NCBI RefSeq assembly: GCF_040947875.1
Contig: NZ_JBFRXN010000003.1
Coordinates: forward strand, 620,001 to 684,000
Source: Pseudomonas sp. MYb118
Lineage (GTDB): Bacteria; Pseudomonadota; Gammaproteobacteria; Pseudomonadales; Pseudomonadaceae
Length of the DNA: 64,000 bases
Reading direction: 5' to 3'
The notes under the pieces are model-generated. The model was given only the letters and a program-made list of their open reading frames with translations, was not told the DNA's origin and ran no database searches. Position numbers and translations under genes: made by a program. Of the stretch, positions 35,107 to 42,761 are shown one piece after another (position 1 is the stretch's first letter; each line of letters begins with the position of its first letter).

Positions 35107-35610
35107 TCAATGCATCTTGCTGTGATCCATTTTGCTGTGATCCATCATGTTCAGCGCACGCGCCGGGGCATCGACGTTGATCACTTCCTTTTCACCGTTC
35201 GCGTGCTCGACGGTCAGCACCAGCGGCACCTTGTCGCCTTCTTTGACCTGGGCAACCAGGTCCATCAGCATGACGTGGTAACTGTCAGTGTTGAACGCCA
35301 CGGCTTTGCCGGCGGGCAGGTCGACGGACTCGACCTGTTGCATGCTCATCACGTCGTTTTTCATGCTCGACTGATGGATCTGCACGGTTTTCGCCACCGG
35401 CGATTGTGCGCTGATCAACTTGCCGTCACTGCTGGCGGTGATCGTCATGAAGGCACCGGTGGAGGGTTGCCCGGCCACCGTCGCGCGAACCCAGGCGTCA
35501 TCGACTTGGGTCTGGGCGCTGGCGTAACCGGCCAGGCCGAGCATCGACAGGCCCAGCGCCAGTTGTCCCAGGCGTGCGCAAAAGCGCGGTTTAAAGGCGT
35601 TCGAGTTCAT
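35107..35610 (-). CDS. Periplasmic copper chaperone PCu(A)C with Met/His-rich tail
   Basis: A 167-aa exported protein that binds Cu(I) and delivers it to the CuA site of cytochrome oxidase. Signal peptide ends near LAGYASA. The copper motif H-x10-M-x21-H-x-M is recognisable in IHQSSMKNDVMSM...SYHVML. The C terminus ends in a duplicated MDHSKMDHSKMH, an extra copper-binding tail encoded by a short direct repeat. The start ATG 35610 overlaps the SCO stop (TGATG) and lies behind GGAGG, so the two genes are translationally coupled. Confidence 0.93.
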   Translation of the reverse strand: MNSNAFKPRFCARLGQLALGLSMLGLAGYASAQTQVDDAWVRATVAGQPSTGAFMTITASSDGKLISAQSPVAKTVQIHQSSMKNDVMSMQQVESVDLPAGKAVAFNTDSYHVMLMDLVAQVKEGDKVPLVLTVEHANGEKEVINVDAPARALNMMDHSKMDHSKMH

Positions 35611-36215
35611 CAGCAGACCTCCATGACGGTCAGTAAGTCTTCCGTACACTCTTGTGCCGAAAGCGAATGGGACAAGCCGACGCGCAGGTTGCCCCGGGTG
35701 TCATACACGAAGCTGGTCGCGGTATGGGAAATGGTGTACGTAGAACCGCTTGGTACCTTTTCGTAGAACACCTCGAATTCCTTGGCCGTCTTCGCCGTTT
35801 CCTCCAGCGTTCCGTGGAGCGCGACAAACGACGGGTCGAAGGTCTTGACGTAGGCGTCGAGCATTTCCGGGGTATCGCGCTCGGGGTCCAGGGTAATGAA
35901 GACCACCTGGAGCAGATCACCGTCCTTGCCCATCAGCTTCTTGATTTGCGCCGCGCGAGCCAGAGTGGTCGGGCAGACGGCGGGGCATTGGGTGAAACCG
36001 AAGAAAATCATCGGCATCATGCCGCGAAAACTGGTCAGCGTCGTGGGATTGCCTTGGGAGTCTTTCAGCTTGAAGGTCCGCCCGAGGATCTTGTCGCTCA
36101 GATCCTTGCCGTATTTGTACGACAGGCGGACGCTGTTGTCGCAGCCTGTGAGCAGGCCCAGACCGAGTAAACCGATTCCTGCAACCACCTTGCGGCGGGT
36201 CAACAAAACACTCAT
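35610..36215 (-). CDS. SCO1/SenC-family copper chaperone
   Basis: A 201-aa thioredoxin-fold lipoprotein for cytochrome oxidase copper insertion. A twin-Arg/lipobox-like N terminus (TRRKVVAGIGLLGLGLLTGC) anchors it at the outer face of the membrane. The copper and redox site is visible: CPAVC (C-x3-C) and the distal His in TISHTATSF. Length is normal. It is the first gene of the SCO-PCu(A)C pair and overlaps the second by one base. ATG 36215 is preceded by AAGGCTG. Function is well supported by the family and by the partner gene. Confidence 0.92.
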   Translation of the reverse strand: MSVLLTRRKVVAGIGLLGLGLLTGCDNSVRLSYKYGKDLSDKILGRTFKLKDSQGNPTTLTSFRGMMPMIFFGFTQCPAVCPTTLARAAQIKKLMGKDGDLLQVVFITLDPERDTPEMLDAYVKTFDPSFVALHGTLEETAKTAKEFEVFYEKVPSGSTYTISHTATSFVYDTRGNLRVGLSHSLSAQECTEDLLTVMEVC

Positions 36216-36621
36216 TTCTACAGCCTTTCTGAATAGCCCAGTCCAGGGGCTCGTAGCGGATGATGGGCGCGGGCACGAGGCGCAACGCTGCGTGCGGGTC
36301 AAACCGGGTGAATTCTACCGTTTTTCAACGCGCGCAATCGCTTGCGACACGCCGTCACAGACCGGTTGATCACCCTGAAGACGGGTGTTGCGCGGTGTTT
36401 GTGCGGCGTACTGTCGCAGGTGTTTTTCGCCTGTTGCACATTCGTCCCAAAAACCTGCCTGGATGGCCCCGTGGGCCCTTGCCTGAATCGAATCAGCTGA
36501 TCTAGAGTCAGCACATAATTTCAGAGTGCCACCACCAATGAGTGGCGCCGTAAAAAACAACAACATTGCTTCGATTCGATAAGGCTGCCGCCGACTAACA
36601 ACTCTTTGAAGCACAAAGAAA
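36216..36621. other. 406-base spacer between divergent SCO and chemoreceptor-like genes
   Basis: No convincing gene or RNA is seen. It contains a 10-base palindrome ATCAGCTGAT at 36492-36501 and CGAATC/GATTCG repeats near 36487 and 36571, which could be regulatory sites. Its right third is AT-richer and likely holds the promoter of the chemoreceptor-like gene. Confidence 0.4.
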
Positions 36622-37644
36622 ATGATCGAACCAGAACGTATTGTCACGCTGTCGCGGGAAGTCGAGGCGCTGGCAAATCGTGGTATCAGCGACATCCAGA
36701 TGATCACCCGCCAGACCCGTCTGCTGGCCATCAACGCGCTGATTGAGGCGGCCCACGCCGGCAAGGCCGGGCAGGGGTTCGCGGTAGTGGCCGAAGAGGT
36801 CAAGGTGATCTCCGAGCGTATCTCGAAAATTGCCGGGACCATGACCCAGGACCTGCAGGCGTCAGTCAATGAGCTGACCGCACTGGGCGAAGGCATGTGT
36901 TTTGACGTGCGCGGGCAACGCCTGGCAGATCTGTCGCTGAACATGATCGAAATCATGGATCGCAACCTGTATGAGCGTACCTGTGATGTTCGTTGGTGGG
37001 CCACCGATGCCTCGCTGGTCGATGCTCTCAAATCTGCCGATGGAGACAACTGCGCCTATGCGTGTGAGCGCCTGGGCATCATTCTTGACAGTTACACGGT
37101 TTACCTCGACATCTGGCTCGCCGACACCCGCGGCCGGGTGATTGCCACCGGGCGCTCTGCGGTCTACGACAAGGCGAAGGGGGCCAATGTCAGCGAAATG
37201 CCCTGGTTCAAAATGGCGCTCAAACATAGCAGCAGCGATCAATACCATGCCGGCAACGTCTGTGTTGAACCCTTGCTCAACGGCGCCCAGACCTGCGCCT
37301 TCAGCGCGGCCGTGCGCAATCAGGGTTCGGTGACGGGAGTAATCGGGATCTTCTTCGACTGGGAAAACCAGGCGCGCTCGATCATCAATGGCGTGCGCTT
37401 GACCGACGAAGAGCGTTCGCGCAGTTGCGTGATGATGGTCGATGCCGCCAGCAACGTGCTCGCCAGCTCCGATCCGCAGTCTGCGCTGGGGCAACATATT
37501 GCCCTGACCACCAAACCGGGCCAGGCCAACGGCTACAGCGTCCAGCCCAACAACAGCCTGCAGGGCTATTCGCTCACACCCGGCTTCGAAACCTATCCGG
37601 GCATGGGCTGGTATGGCGTCATCGAGCAGCAATTGCCCGAGTAA
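36622..37644 (+). CDS. Soluble chemoreceptor-like protein with inverted order (MCP tip then sensor)
   Basis: A 340-aa protein without membrane segments. Residues about 15-65 carry the conserved MCP signalling tip (QTRLLAINALIEAAHAGKAGQGFAVVAEEVK), but the long coiled-coil arms are short. From about residue 105 a Cache/PDC-like sensor follows (WWATDASLVDAL, LDIWLADTRGRVIATGRS, ANVSEMPWFKMAL, GVIGIFFDW). In ordinary receptors the sensor precedes the tip and lies in the periplasm; here it follows and is cytosolic. It may bind CheA/CheW complexes as a soluble receptor. The ATG has only a weak upstream GAAG site. No chemotaxis gene is adjacent. Confidence 0.8.
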   Translation: MIEPERIVTLSREVEALANRGISDIQMITRQTRLLAINALIEAAHAGKAGQGFAVVAEEVKVISERISKIAGTMTQDLQASVNELTALGEGMCFDVRGQRLADLSLNMIEIMDRNLYERTCDVRWWATDASLVDALKSADGDNCAYACERLGIILDSYTVYLDIWLADTRGRVIATGRSAVYDKAKGANVSEMPWFKMALKHSSSDQYHAGNVCVEPLLNGAQTCAFSAAVRNQGSVTGVIGIFFDWENQARSIINGVRLTDEERSRSCVMMVDAASNVLASSDPQSALGQHIALTTKPGQANGYSVQPNNSLQGYSLTPGFETYPGMGWYGVIEQQLPE

Positions 37645-37673
37645 TCCTGTGCGAGCGAGCCTGCACATCCCCC

Positions 37674-37778
37674 TGTGGGAGCGGGCTTGCCCGCGATGGT
37701 CGTTAACGATGACGCGGGGTTGTCTGATACCCAGCGGTGTCTGGGCCACCATCGCGAGCAAGCTCGCTCCTACAGGGG
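37674..37778. repeat. REPIN, copy 1 of a six-copy tandem array
   Basis: GGGCTTGCCCGCG-type left REP, interior GGTCGTTAACGATGACGCGG...GGTGTCTGGGCCACC, right REP GAGCAAGCTCGC. A decayed single REP (GTGCGAGCGAGCCTGC, about 37649-37664) lies just before it. Confidence 0.92.
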
Positions 37779-37801
37779 GCGAGGCGGTGTATGCATATCC
37801 C

Positions 37802-37902
37802 TGTGGGAGCGAGCCTGCTCGCGATGGTCGTTAACGATGACGCGGGTTGTCTGATACCCAGTGGTGCCTGGGCCACCATCGCGAGCATGCTCGCTCCTAC
37901 AG
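37802..37902. repeat. REPIN, copy 2 of a six-copy tandem array
   Basis: Same orientation and interior as copy 1. It is followed by the spacer GCAGGGTTTGCGGTGTATGC that recurs between later copies. Confidence 0.92.
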
Positions 37903-37932
37903 AGAGCAGGGTTTGCGGTGTATGCATATTCC

Positions 37933-38035
37933 TGTGGGAGCGGGCTTGCTCGCGATGGTCGTCAACGATGACGCGGGGTTGTCTGATACCCAGCGGTGTC
38001 TGGGCCACCATCGCGAGCAAGCTCGCTCCTACAGG
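37933..38035. repeat. REPIN, copy 3 of a six-copy tandem array
   Basis: Offset 131 bases from copy 2. Near-identical interior; the spacer to the next copy is again of the GGATTTGCGGTGTAGGCATA kind. Confidence 0.92.
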
Positions 38036-38064
38036 GAGCAGGATTTGCGGTGTAGGCATATCCC

Positions 38065-38166
38065 TGTGGGAGCGAGCCTGCTCGCGATGGTCGTTAACGA
38101 TGACGCGGGTTGTCTGGTGCCCAGTGGTGTCTGGGCTACCATCGCGAGCATGCTCGCTCCTACAGA
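38065..38166. repeat. REPIN, copy 4 of a six-copy tandem array
   Basis: Offset 132 bases from copy 3. The right REP is of the GAGCATGCTCGC variant. Confidence 0.92.
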
Positions 38167-38195
38167 GAGCGAGACTTGCGGTGTATGCATATCCC

Positions 38196-38297
38196 TGTGG
38201 GAGCGGGCTTGCCCGCGATGGTCGTTAACGATGATGTGGGCTGTCTGGTGCCCAGTGGTGTCTGGGCTTCCATCGCGAGCAAGCTCGCTCCTACAGG
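38196..38297. repeat. REPIN, copy 5 of a six-copy tandem array
   Basis: Offset 131 bases from copy 4. The interior has GATGTGGGC in place of GACGCGGG. Confidence 0.92.
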
Positions 38298-38326
38298 GAG
38301 CAGGGTTTGCGGTGTATGCATATCCC

Positions 38327-38430
38327 TGTGGGAGCGGGCTTGCCCGCGATGGTCGTTAACGATGACGCGGGGTTGTCTGGTACCCAGTGGTGTCTGGGCC
38401 ACCATCGCGAGCATGCTCGCTCCTACAGGG
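38327..38430. repeat. REPIN, copy 6 of a six-copy tandem array
   Basis: Offset 131 bases from copy 5. It ends three bases before the stop codon of the convergent SDR gene. Copies 1-6 fill the whole 37645-38433 gap; no gene is seen there. Confidence 0.92.
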
Positions 38431-38433
38431 AGG

Positions 38434-39177
38434 TCAGCGGACGGTGTAGCCTTTGTCCACCACCCAATCCTGGCCGTACACGCTTCTGGCGCCGTTGCTC
38501 AGTTGGAACAGGACGACATCAGCCACCGCGCCCGCTTCGAGGAATTCACCGCCCAGCAGGCGTTTGTTGACCTGGGTGGCGACGTTGGCCAGGTCTTCGT
38601 GGGCCAGGCCCAGTGTGGACCAGATCGGCGTGGCAGTCGGGCCAGGGGAGACCATGTTGATACGGATGCCCTGGGGCGCCAACTCGACGGCCAGTGTGCG
38701 GGCATGGGCCTGGAGTGCGGCCTTGGAGGCGATGTAGGCGGCCAGTCCAGGGAAGGTCACGCCGGTCAGGAAGGTGGTGATGAACACCACCGAAGCCGGG
38801 TTGGCCAGGTGTCCGCGCAGGTGCGCCAGGGTGTTCAGCGCGCCGGCACCGTTGACCGCCCACTGGCGATCGAAGGCTTGCAGGTCCAGGCAGTCCGCCA
38901 GTTCGGCAATACCGGCATTCGGCACCAGGTAATGCACCGGGCCCAGGCGTGCGGCATGTTGCGCCAGTTGCTCGAGGTCTTCGGCCTTGGTGACATCGCC
39001 GGATACCCAGGTCAGTTCCCCGGCAAAGTGTCGGGCCAGCTCTTCCAGCCCACCCATTTTGCGCGACATGGCCAGTACCCGTGCACCCTGGGCCAGAAGT
39101 CGGGCAGTGACCGCCAGACCGATCCCGGAACTGGCACCGGTGACTACTGCGAGGCGTCCTTCGAAATCGTTACTCAT
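38434..39177 (-). CDS. SDR-family oxidoreductase
   Basis: A 247-aa classical SDR. The cofactor motif VVTGASSGIGLAV, the NAG motif (LVPNAGIAEL) and the YxxxK pair (AAYIASKAAL) are present. The catalytic Ser that normally lies 13 residues before the Tyr is a Thr here (ITTFLTG). NAD(P)-dependent oxidation or reduction is expected but the substrate is unknown. A 273-base upstream region holds two copies of a TGCAGTC-N5-GACTGCA operator-like palindrome, so the gene is probably tightly regulated. The stop lies three bases from a REPIN array. Confidence 0.88.
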   Translation of the reverse strand: MSNDFEGRLAVVTGASSGIGLAVTARLLAQGARVLAMSRKMGGLEELARHFAGELTWVSGDVTKAEDLEQLAQHAARLGPVHYLVPNAGIAELADCLDLQAFDRQWAVNGAGALNTLAHLRGHLANPASVVFITTFLTGVTFPGLAAYIASKAALQAHARTLAVELAPQGIRINMVSPGPTATPIWSTLGLAHEDLANVATQVNKRLLGGEFLEAGAVADVVLFQLSNGARSVYGQDWVVDKGYTVR

Positions 39178-39281
39178 CGCTATTTATCCTGAATGAACAT
39201 GAGTGGGTTTAAGTCCGAACCCGGTAATTCAAGATGCGGGCCAGATAGCCAGGGCCCGTAAATCGTGGTGTGCAGAGGATG

Positions 39282-39300
39282 TGCAGTCGTTATGACTGCA
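39282..39300. promoter_or_regulatory. Operator-like palindrome 1 (TGCAGTC-N5-GACTGCA)
   Basis: Perfect 7-base arms around GTTAT, 105 bases upstream of the SDR start on the minus strand and 151 bases before trmK on the plus strand. A second, near-perfect copy lies 44 bases further right, in the same phase of the helix to within about two bases. Confidence 0.6.
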
Positions 39301-39325
39301 AAAAAACAGGGTTATAAAGACCCGG

Positions 39326-39344
39326 TGCAGTCATTAAGACAGCA
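39326..39344. promoter_or_regulatory. Operator-like palindrome 2 (TGCAGTC-N5-GACAGCA)
   Basis: Same arms and spacing as the copy at 39282, with a single mismatch in the right arm. Two such sites suggest cooperative binding of a dimeric repressor such as a TetR or HxlR protein; none is encoded nearby. Confidence 0.55.
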
Positions 39345-39450
39345 GGCTGCACGTCTGGTCATTTAAATTTGAAATGCGCGGCATTGCTCGACAGAATCGC
39401 CCACCTGCGCGGCCCCGGACGCCGCGGTTTCACAGTCAAGAGGGTGAGCG

Positions 39451-40143
39451 TTGAACGAACAGACATTGTCCCGGCGCCTGGAACGCGTGGCGGCGCATGT
39501 GCCCGCCGGCGCGCGCCTGGCCGATATCGGCTCGGATCACGCCTACCTGCCGGTTGCGTTGATGCGCCGTGGCGTTATCGCAGCGGCGGTGGCGGGTGAA
39601 GTGGCGATGACGCCGTATCGCGCCGCCGAACGCACCGTGCGCGAGAACGATCTGGAGCAGTCGATCGACGTGCGCCTGGCCAACGGCCTGGCGGCCATCG
39701 AACCGGGAGACGGGATCAGCGCGATCACCCTGTGCGGCATGGGCGGTGAAACCATTCGCGACATCCTCGACAGCGGCAAGGCCTGCCTGACTGGCCACGA
39801 ACGCCTGATCCTGCAACCCAATGGCGGCGAGCAACCCCTGCGCCTGTGGCTGATGAGTCACGGCTACCGCATTGTGTCCGAGGAAGTGCTGCGGGAAAAC
39901 CGCTTCGATTACGAGATCATCGTTGCCGAGCGGGGCGATCCGGTGCACTACAGCGCCGAGCAGTTGTATTTCGGCCCGGTGCAGATGCAAACCCGCAGCC
40001 CGGCATTCCTGAGCAAGTGGCAACGCCTGCTGCGCGAGCGGCAACGCACCCTGAACAGCTTTGCCAAGGCGCGCAACGTGCCTGAGCACAAGGTGCGGGA
40101 GATCACCCTGCAAGCCCGCTGGATCACCGATCTGCTGGGTTGA
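39451..40143 (+). CDS. trmK: TrmK-type tRNA (adenine-N1)-methyltransferase family protein
   Basis: A 230-aa Rossmann methyltransferase. The SAM motif LADIGSDHAYLPVALMRRG begins near residue 23, and the family-specific ITLCGMGGETIRDIL and RLILQPNGGEQPLRLWL blocks follow. The C-terminal helical arm (SKWQRLLRERQRTLNSFAKARN) is typical of TrmK, which methylates A22 of certain tRNAs in Gram-positive bacteria; the target in pseudomonads is less well established. Start is TTG 39451 with AGAGGGTGA upstream. It is a single gene between the SDR operator region and the PNPOx-fusion promoter. Confidence 0.85.
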   Translation: MNEQTLSRRLERVAAHVPAGARLADIGSDHAYLPVALMRRGVIAAAVAGEVAMTPYRAAERTVRENDLEQSIDVRLANGLAAIEPGDGISAITLCGMGGETIRDILDSGKACLTGHERLILQPNGGEQPLRLWLMSHGYRIVSEEVLRENRFDYEIIVAERGDPVHYSAEQLYFGPVQMQTRSPAFLSKWQRLLRERQRTLNSFAKARNVPEHKVREITLQARWITDLLG

Positions 40144-40170
40144 GTCTGGAGCCTGCGAAATGCCGGGGCG

Positions 40171-40230
40171 TCCACCATTTCATTTTTTGAAATAGTGGAT
40201 TGCAGGACGTGCGCATTCCGCTGCCAGCGC
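40171..40230 (+). promoter_or_regulatory. Shared regulatory element, copy 1 (LysR-type box ATTTCA-N5-TGAAAT)
   Basis: A perfect inverted repeat ATTTCA-TTTTT-TGAAAT (40177-40193) contains a T-N11-A LysR box. It is followed without gaps by TGGATTGCA and ATTCCGCTG blocks. The region aligns in register with 42631-42690 upstream of the glutathione transferase gene; I count 34 of 50 identical bases in 40181-40230 against 42641-42690. Confidence 0.6.
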
Positions 40231-40326
40231 ATCGAGGAGAAGATGAGCGCTCACGAGGAACCCTGCTTAACTGGGTAACTCAGACCCCTGATCGAAGCCG
40301 CTGACGCGAGCGCGAGGAGACCCGCA

Positions 40327-42378
40327 ATGGATGACGTCTCGAAAGCCCCATCCAACCCATGGCATGAAGGCGAACTGACCTTGCAACGCGCGGTCGGCGC
40401 CGTCGACATGATGGTGGGGGTCGGTCAGCGGCAATTGGCGCGCACCTGGATGCCGGACCAGCACCGCGAGTTCTATGCGCAACTGCCGTTCGTGATCCTC
40501 GGCGCGGTGGACCGCCACGGCGATGTCTGGCCAACCATTCGCACCGGCGAACCGGGCTTCATGAACTCGCCGACGCCGCCCATCCTGCACATCAACCTGC
40601 AAGCGCAGCCCAATGACCCGGCCGATGAAGGTCTGCAGCCTGGAAATGCTATCGGCATGCTTGGCATGGAGCTGCATACCCGCCGGCGCAATCGCATGAA
40701 CGGCAATGTGCTGCGCAAGCTGGATGACGGCATCGAGATTGGTGTCACCCAGGCGTACGGTAACTGCCCGCGCTACATCAACTTGCGCCAGTACGGATTT
40801 GTCGATGGCGTCGAGGACACCCTGGTCGACGTAACGGTGACCGATGCTCGAGTGCGGCAGATGATCACCACGGCGGATTCCTTCTACGTGGCCACCTACG
40901 TCGAGCGCGACGGCCAGAATCAGGTCGACGCTTCCCATCGCGGCGGCAAACCGGGTTTTGTGCGCATGGACGAGGATGGCACGCTGACCATCCCGGATTT
41001 CAACGGCAACCTGTTCTTCAACACCTTGGGCAACATCCTGCTCAACCCCCGCGCCGGCTTGCTGTTCATCGACTTTCAGAGCGGTGACCTGTTGCAGATG
41101 AGCGGCTCGGCCGAGGTGCTGCTCGATGATCCCGAAATCGCCGCGTTCCAGGGCGCGGAGCGCCTGTGGCGGTTCAAGCCTGAACGTGTGGTGCTGCGCC
41201 AGGCCGCGATCCCGCTGCGCTGGGTGGACGAGGAGGAGGGTGAGTCGCCCAACTCGCTGATGACCGGCAGCTGGGAACAAGCCGCCGAACGCCTGCGGGT
41301 CGAGGCCATGCGCACGCACTGGCGGCCCCTGCGGGTGGCGCGCATCGTCGAGGAGAGCCCGAGCATTCGTTCCTTCTACCTGGAGCCTGATGATGGCTTG
41401 GGGCTGCCCGGATTCGACCCCGGACAGCATTTGCCCATCCGTCTTTCCCTGGATGGACAACCGGCGCCGTCGATTCGGACCTACAGCGTGTCCAGTGCCT
41501 CGTCGGATGAATTCCTGCGCATCAGCGTCAAGCGCGACGGCCTGATTTCGTCGCACCTGCATGACCGCGTCCAGGTCGGCGACTGGATCGAGGCGCGGGC
41601 GCCCCAGGGGCATTTCACCGTGCAGGCGGCGGAGCGGCGCCCTCTGGTGCTGCTGGCGGCGGGTGTCGGCATCACGCCGTTGCTGTCGATGCTGCGCGAG
41701 GTGGTGTACCAGGGCAAACGCATGAGCCGTATGCGCCCGACCTGGCTTGTGCAGAGCAGCCGTTCGGTGGCCGACCTGGCGTTTCGCCAGGAAATCGACG
41801 AACTGGTGGCGCAGTCTGGCGGCAAGGTGCAGGTTTTGCGGGTCGTCAGCCAGCCGCCTACCAACGGTACTGGCGAGGATTATGACGTGGCGGGGCGGAT
41901 CGACATCGAACTGCTCAAGGCCCTGTTGCCGCTCGATGACTACGACTTCTACCTGTGCGGGCCGGGCAGCTTTACCCAGGCGCTGTATGACGGGCTGCGC
42001 AAGTTGCGCATTCAGGATGATCGCATCCACGCGGAAACCTTCGGTCCGTCGACGCTCAAGCGCGATGTGCAAATTAGTGTGCCAGCACCGCCGCAGGTGC
42101 CCATGGCCACCGAGTCGGTGAAAGTGCTGTTTTCCACCTCCGGCAAGGAAGCGCGCTGGGAGCCGGGCACCGGGACGCTGCTGGAACTGGCCGAAGGCCG
42201 CGGCCTGAACCCGGACTTCAGCTGCCGCGGCGGCTCGTGCGGCACCTGCAAAACCAAACTCAGCGGCGGCCAGGTGCATTACCTCAACACCCCGGACCTG
42301 GGCCTGGCGGCGGATGAAGTGCTGATCTGCTGCTCGGTCCCGGCAGAGGGCAGCGAAACCTTGGTGCTCGACATCTGA
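40327..42378 (+). CDS. Fused PNPOx-like / ferredoxin reductase / 2Fe-2S ferredoxin oxidoreductase
   Basis: A 683-aa multidomain redox protein. Residues about 25-300 are a split-barrel PNPOx-like flavin-binding region (REFYAQLPFVILGAVDRHGDVWPTI...DGTLTIPDFNGNLFFNTLGN). Residues about 335-560 are an FAD/NAD ferredoxin-reductase module (RTYSVSSAS, LLAAGVGITPLLSML, YLCGPGSF). The C terminus is a plant-type 2Fe-2S ferredoxin (CRGGSCGTC, later CC). It would move electrons from NAD(P)H via FAD and 2Fe-2S to a flavin site. ATG 40327 has GAGGAG. The promoter shares an element with that of the glutathione transferase gene. Confidence 0.9.
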   Translation: MDDVSKAPSNPWHEGELTLQRAVGAVDMMVGVGQRQLARTWMPDQHREFYAQLPFVILGAVDRHGDVWPTIRTGEPGFMNSPTPPILHINLQAQPNDPADEGLQPGNAIGMLGMELHTRRRNRMNGNVLRKLDDGIEIGVTQAYGNCPRYINLRQYGFVDGVEDTLVDVTVTDARVRQMITTADSFYVATYVERDGQNQVDASHRGGKPGFVRMDEDGTLTIPDFNGNLFFNTLGNILLNPRAGLLFIDFQSGDLLQMSGSAEVLLDDPEIAAFQGAERLWRFKPERVVLRQAAIPLRWVDEEEGESPNSLMTGSWEQAAERLRVEAMRTHWRPLRVARIVEESPSIRSFYLEPDDGLGLPGFDPGQHLPIRLSLDGQPAPSIRTYSVSSASSDEFLRISVKRDGLISSHLHDRVQVGDWIEARAPQGHFTVQAAERRPLVLLAAGVGITPLLSMLREVVYQGKRMSRMRPTWLVQSSRSVADLAFRQEIDELVAQSGGKVQVLRVVSQPPTNGTGEDYDVAGRIDIELLKALLPLDDYDFYLCGPGSFTQALYDGLRKLRIQDDRIHAETFGPSTLKRDVQISVPAPPQVPMATESVKVLFSTSGKEARWEPGTGTLLELAEGRGLNPDFSCRGGSCGTCKTKLSGGQVHYLNTPDLGLAADEVLICCSVPAEGSETLVLDI

Positions 42379-42402
42379 AGCCCTGCATCGCACCTGTTTT
42401 TC

Positions 42403-42492
42403 TGTGGGAGCGAGCCTGCTCGCGATGGCGGCCTGTTAGACACCTGTTAACAGACTGATACACCGCTATCGCGAGCAGGCTCGCTCCCACAG
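42403..42492. repeat. REP doublet (REPIN)
   Basis: Inverted REPs of the GAGCCTGCTCGCG type after the PNPOx-fusion gene. Confidence 0.88.
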
Positions 42493-42536
42493 TGGGCATA
42501 CGTCGATCGCCAAATTTATGAACACCACAAATCCCT

Positions 42537-42626
42537 GTAGGAGCGAGCTTGCTCGCGATAGCGGCCTGTCAGCCACCCCTGCAACCGGCTGATCCACCGC
42601 CATCGCGAGCAAGCTCGCTCCTACAG
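42537..42626. repeat. REP doublet (REPIN)
   Basis: Inverted REPs of the GAGCTTGCTCGCG type, just upstream of the shared regulatory element of the glutathione transferase gene. Confidence 0.88.
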
Positions 42627-42630
42627 GACC

Positions 42631-42690
42631 TTGATCATTCCAGAAACTGAAATGCTGGATTGCAAAAGCTGGGGATTCCGCTGTCTGCGT
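42631..42690 (+). promoter_or_regulatory. Shared regulatory element, copy 2 (ATTCCA-N5-TGAAAT)
   Basis: The LysR-type box ATTCCA-GAAAC-TGAAAT (42637-42653) is followed by TGGATTGCA and ATTCCGCTG at the same spacing as in copy 1 at 40171-40230. It lies about 110-125 bases before the glutathione transferase start. Confidence 0.6.
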
Positions 42691-42761
42691 GAGCAGTGGA
42701 GGATAGCGCCATCGCCACGATCCCCGTGCCGAGCCCCCAGAATGCCAACAAGGAGTACGTC

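Noticed and set aside
37613..39192. Several plus- and minus-strand frames over the REPIN array, one of 360 codons
   Set aside because: They are translations of REP palindromes (recurring SLLAM, SKLAPTG and ERACPRWS strings) and run antisense into the SDR gene.
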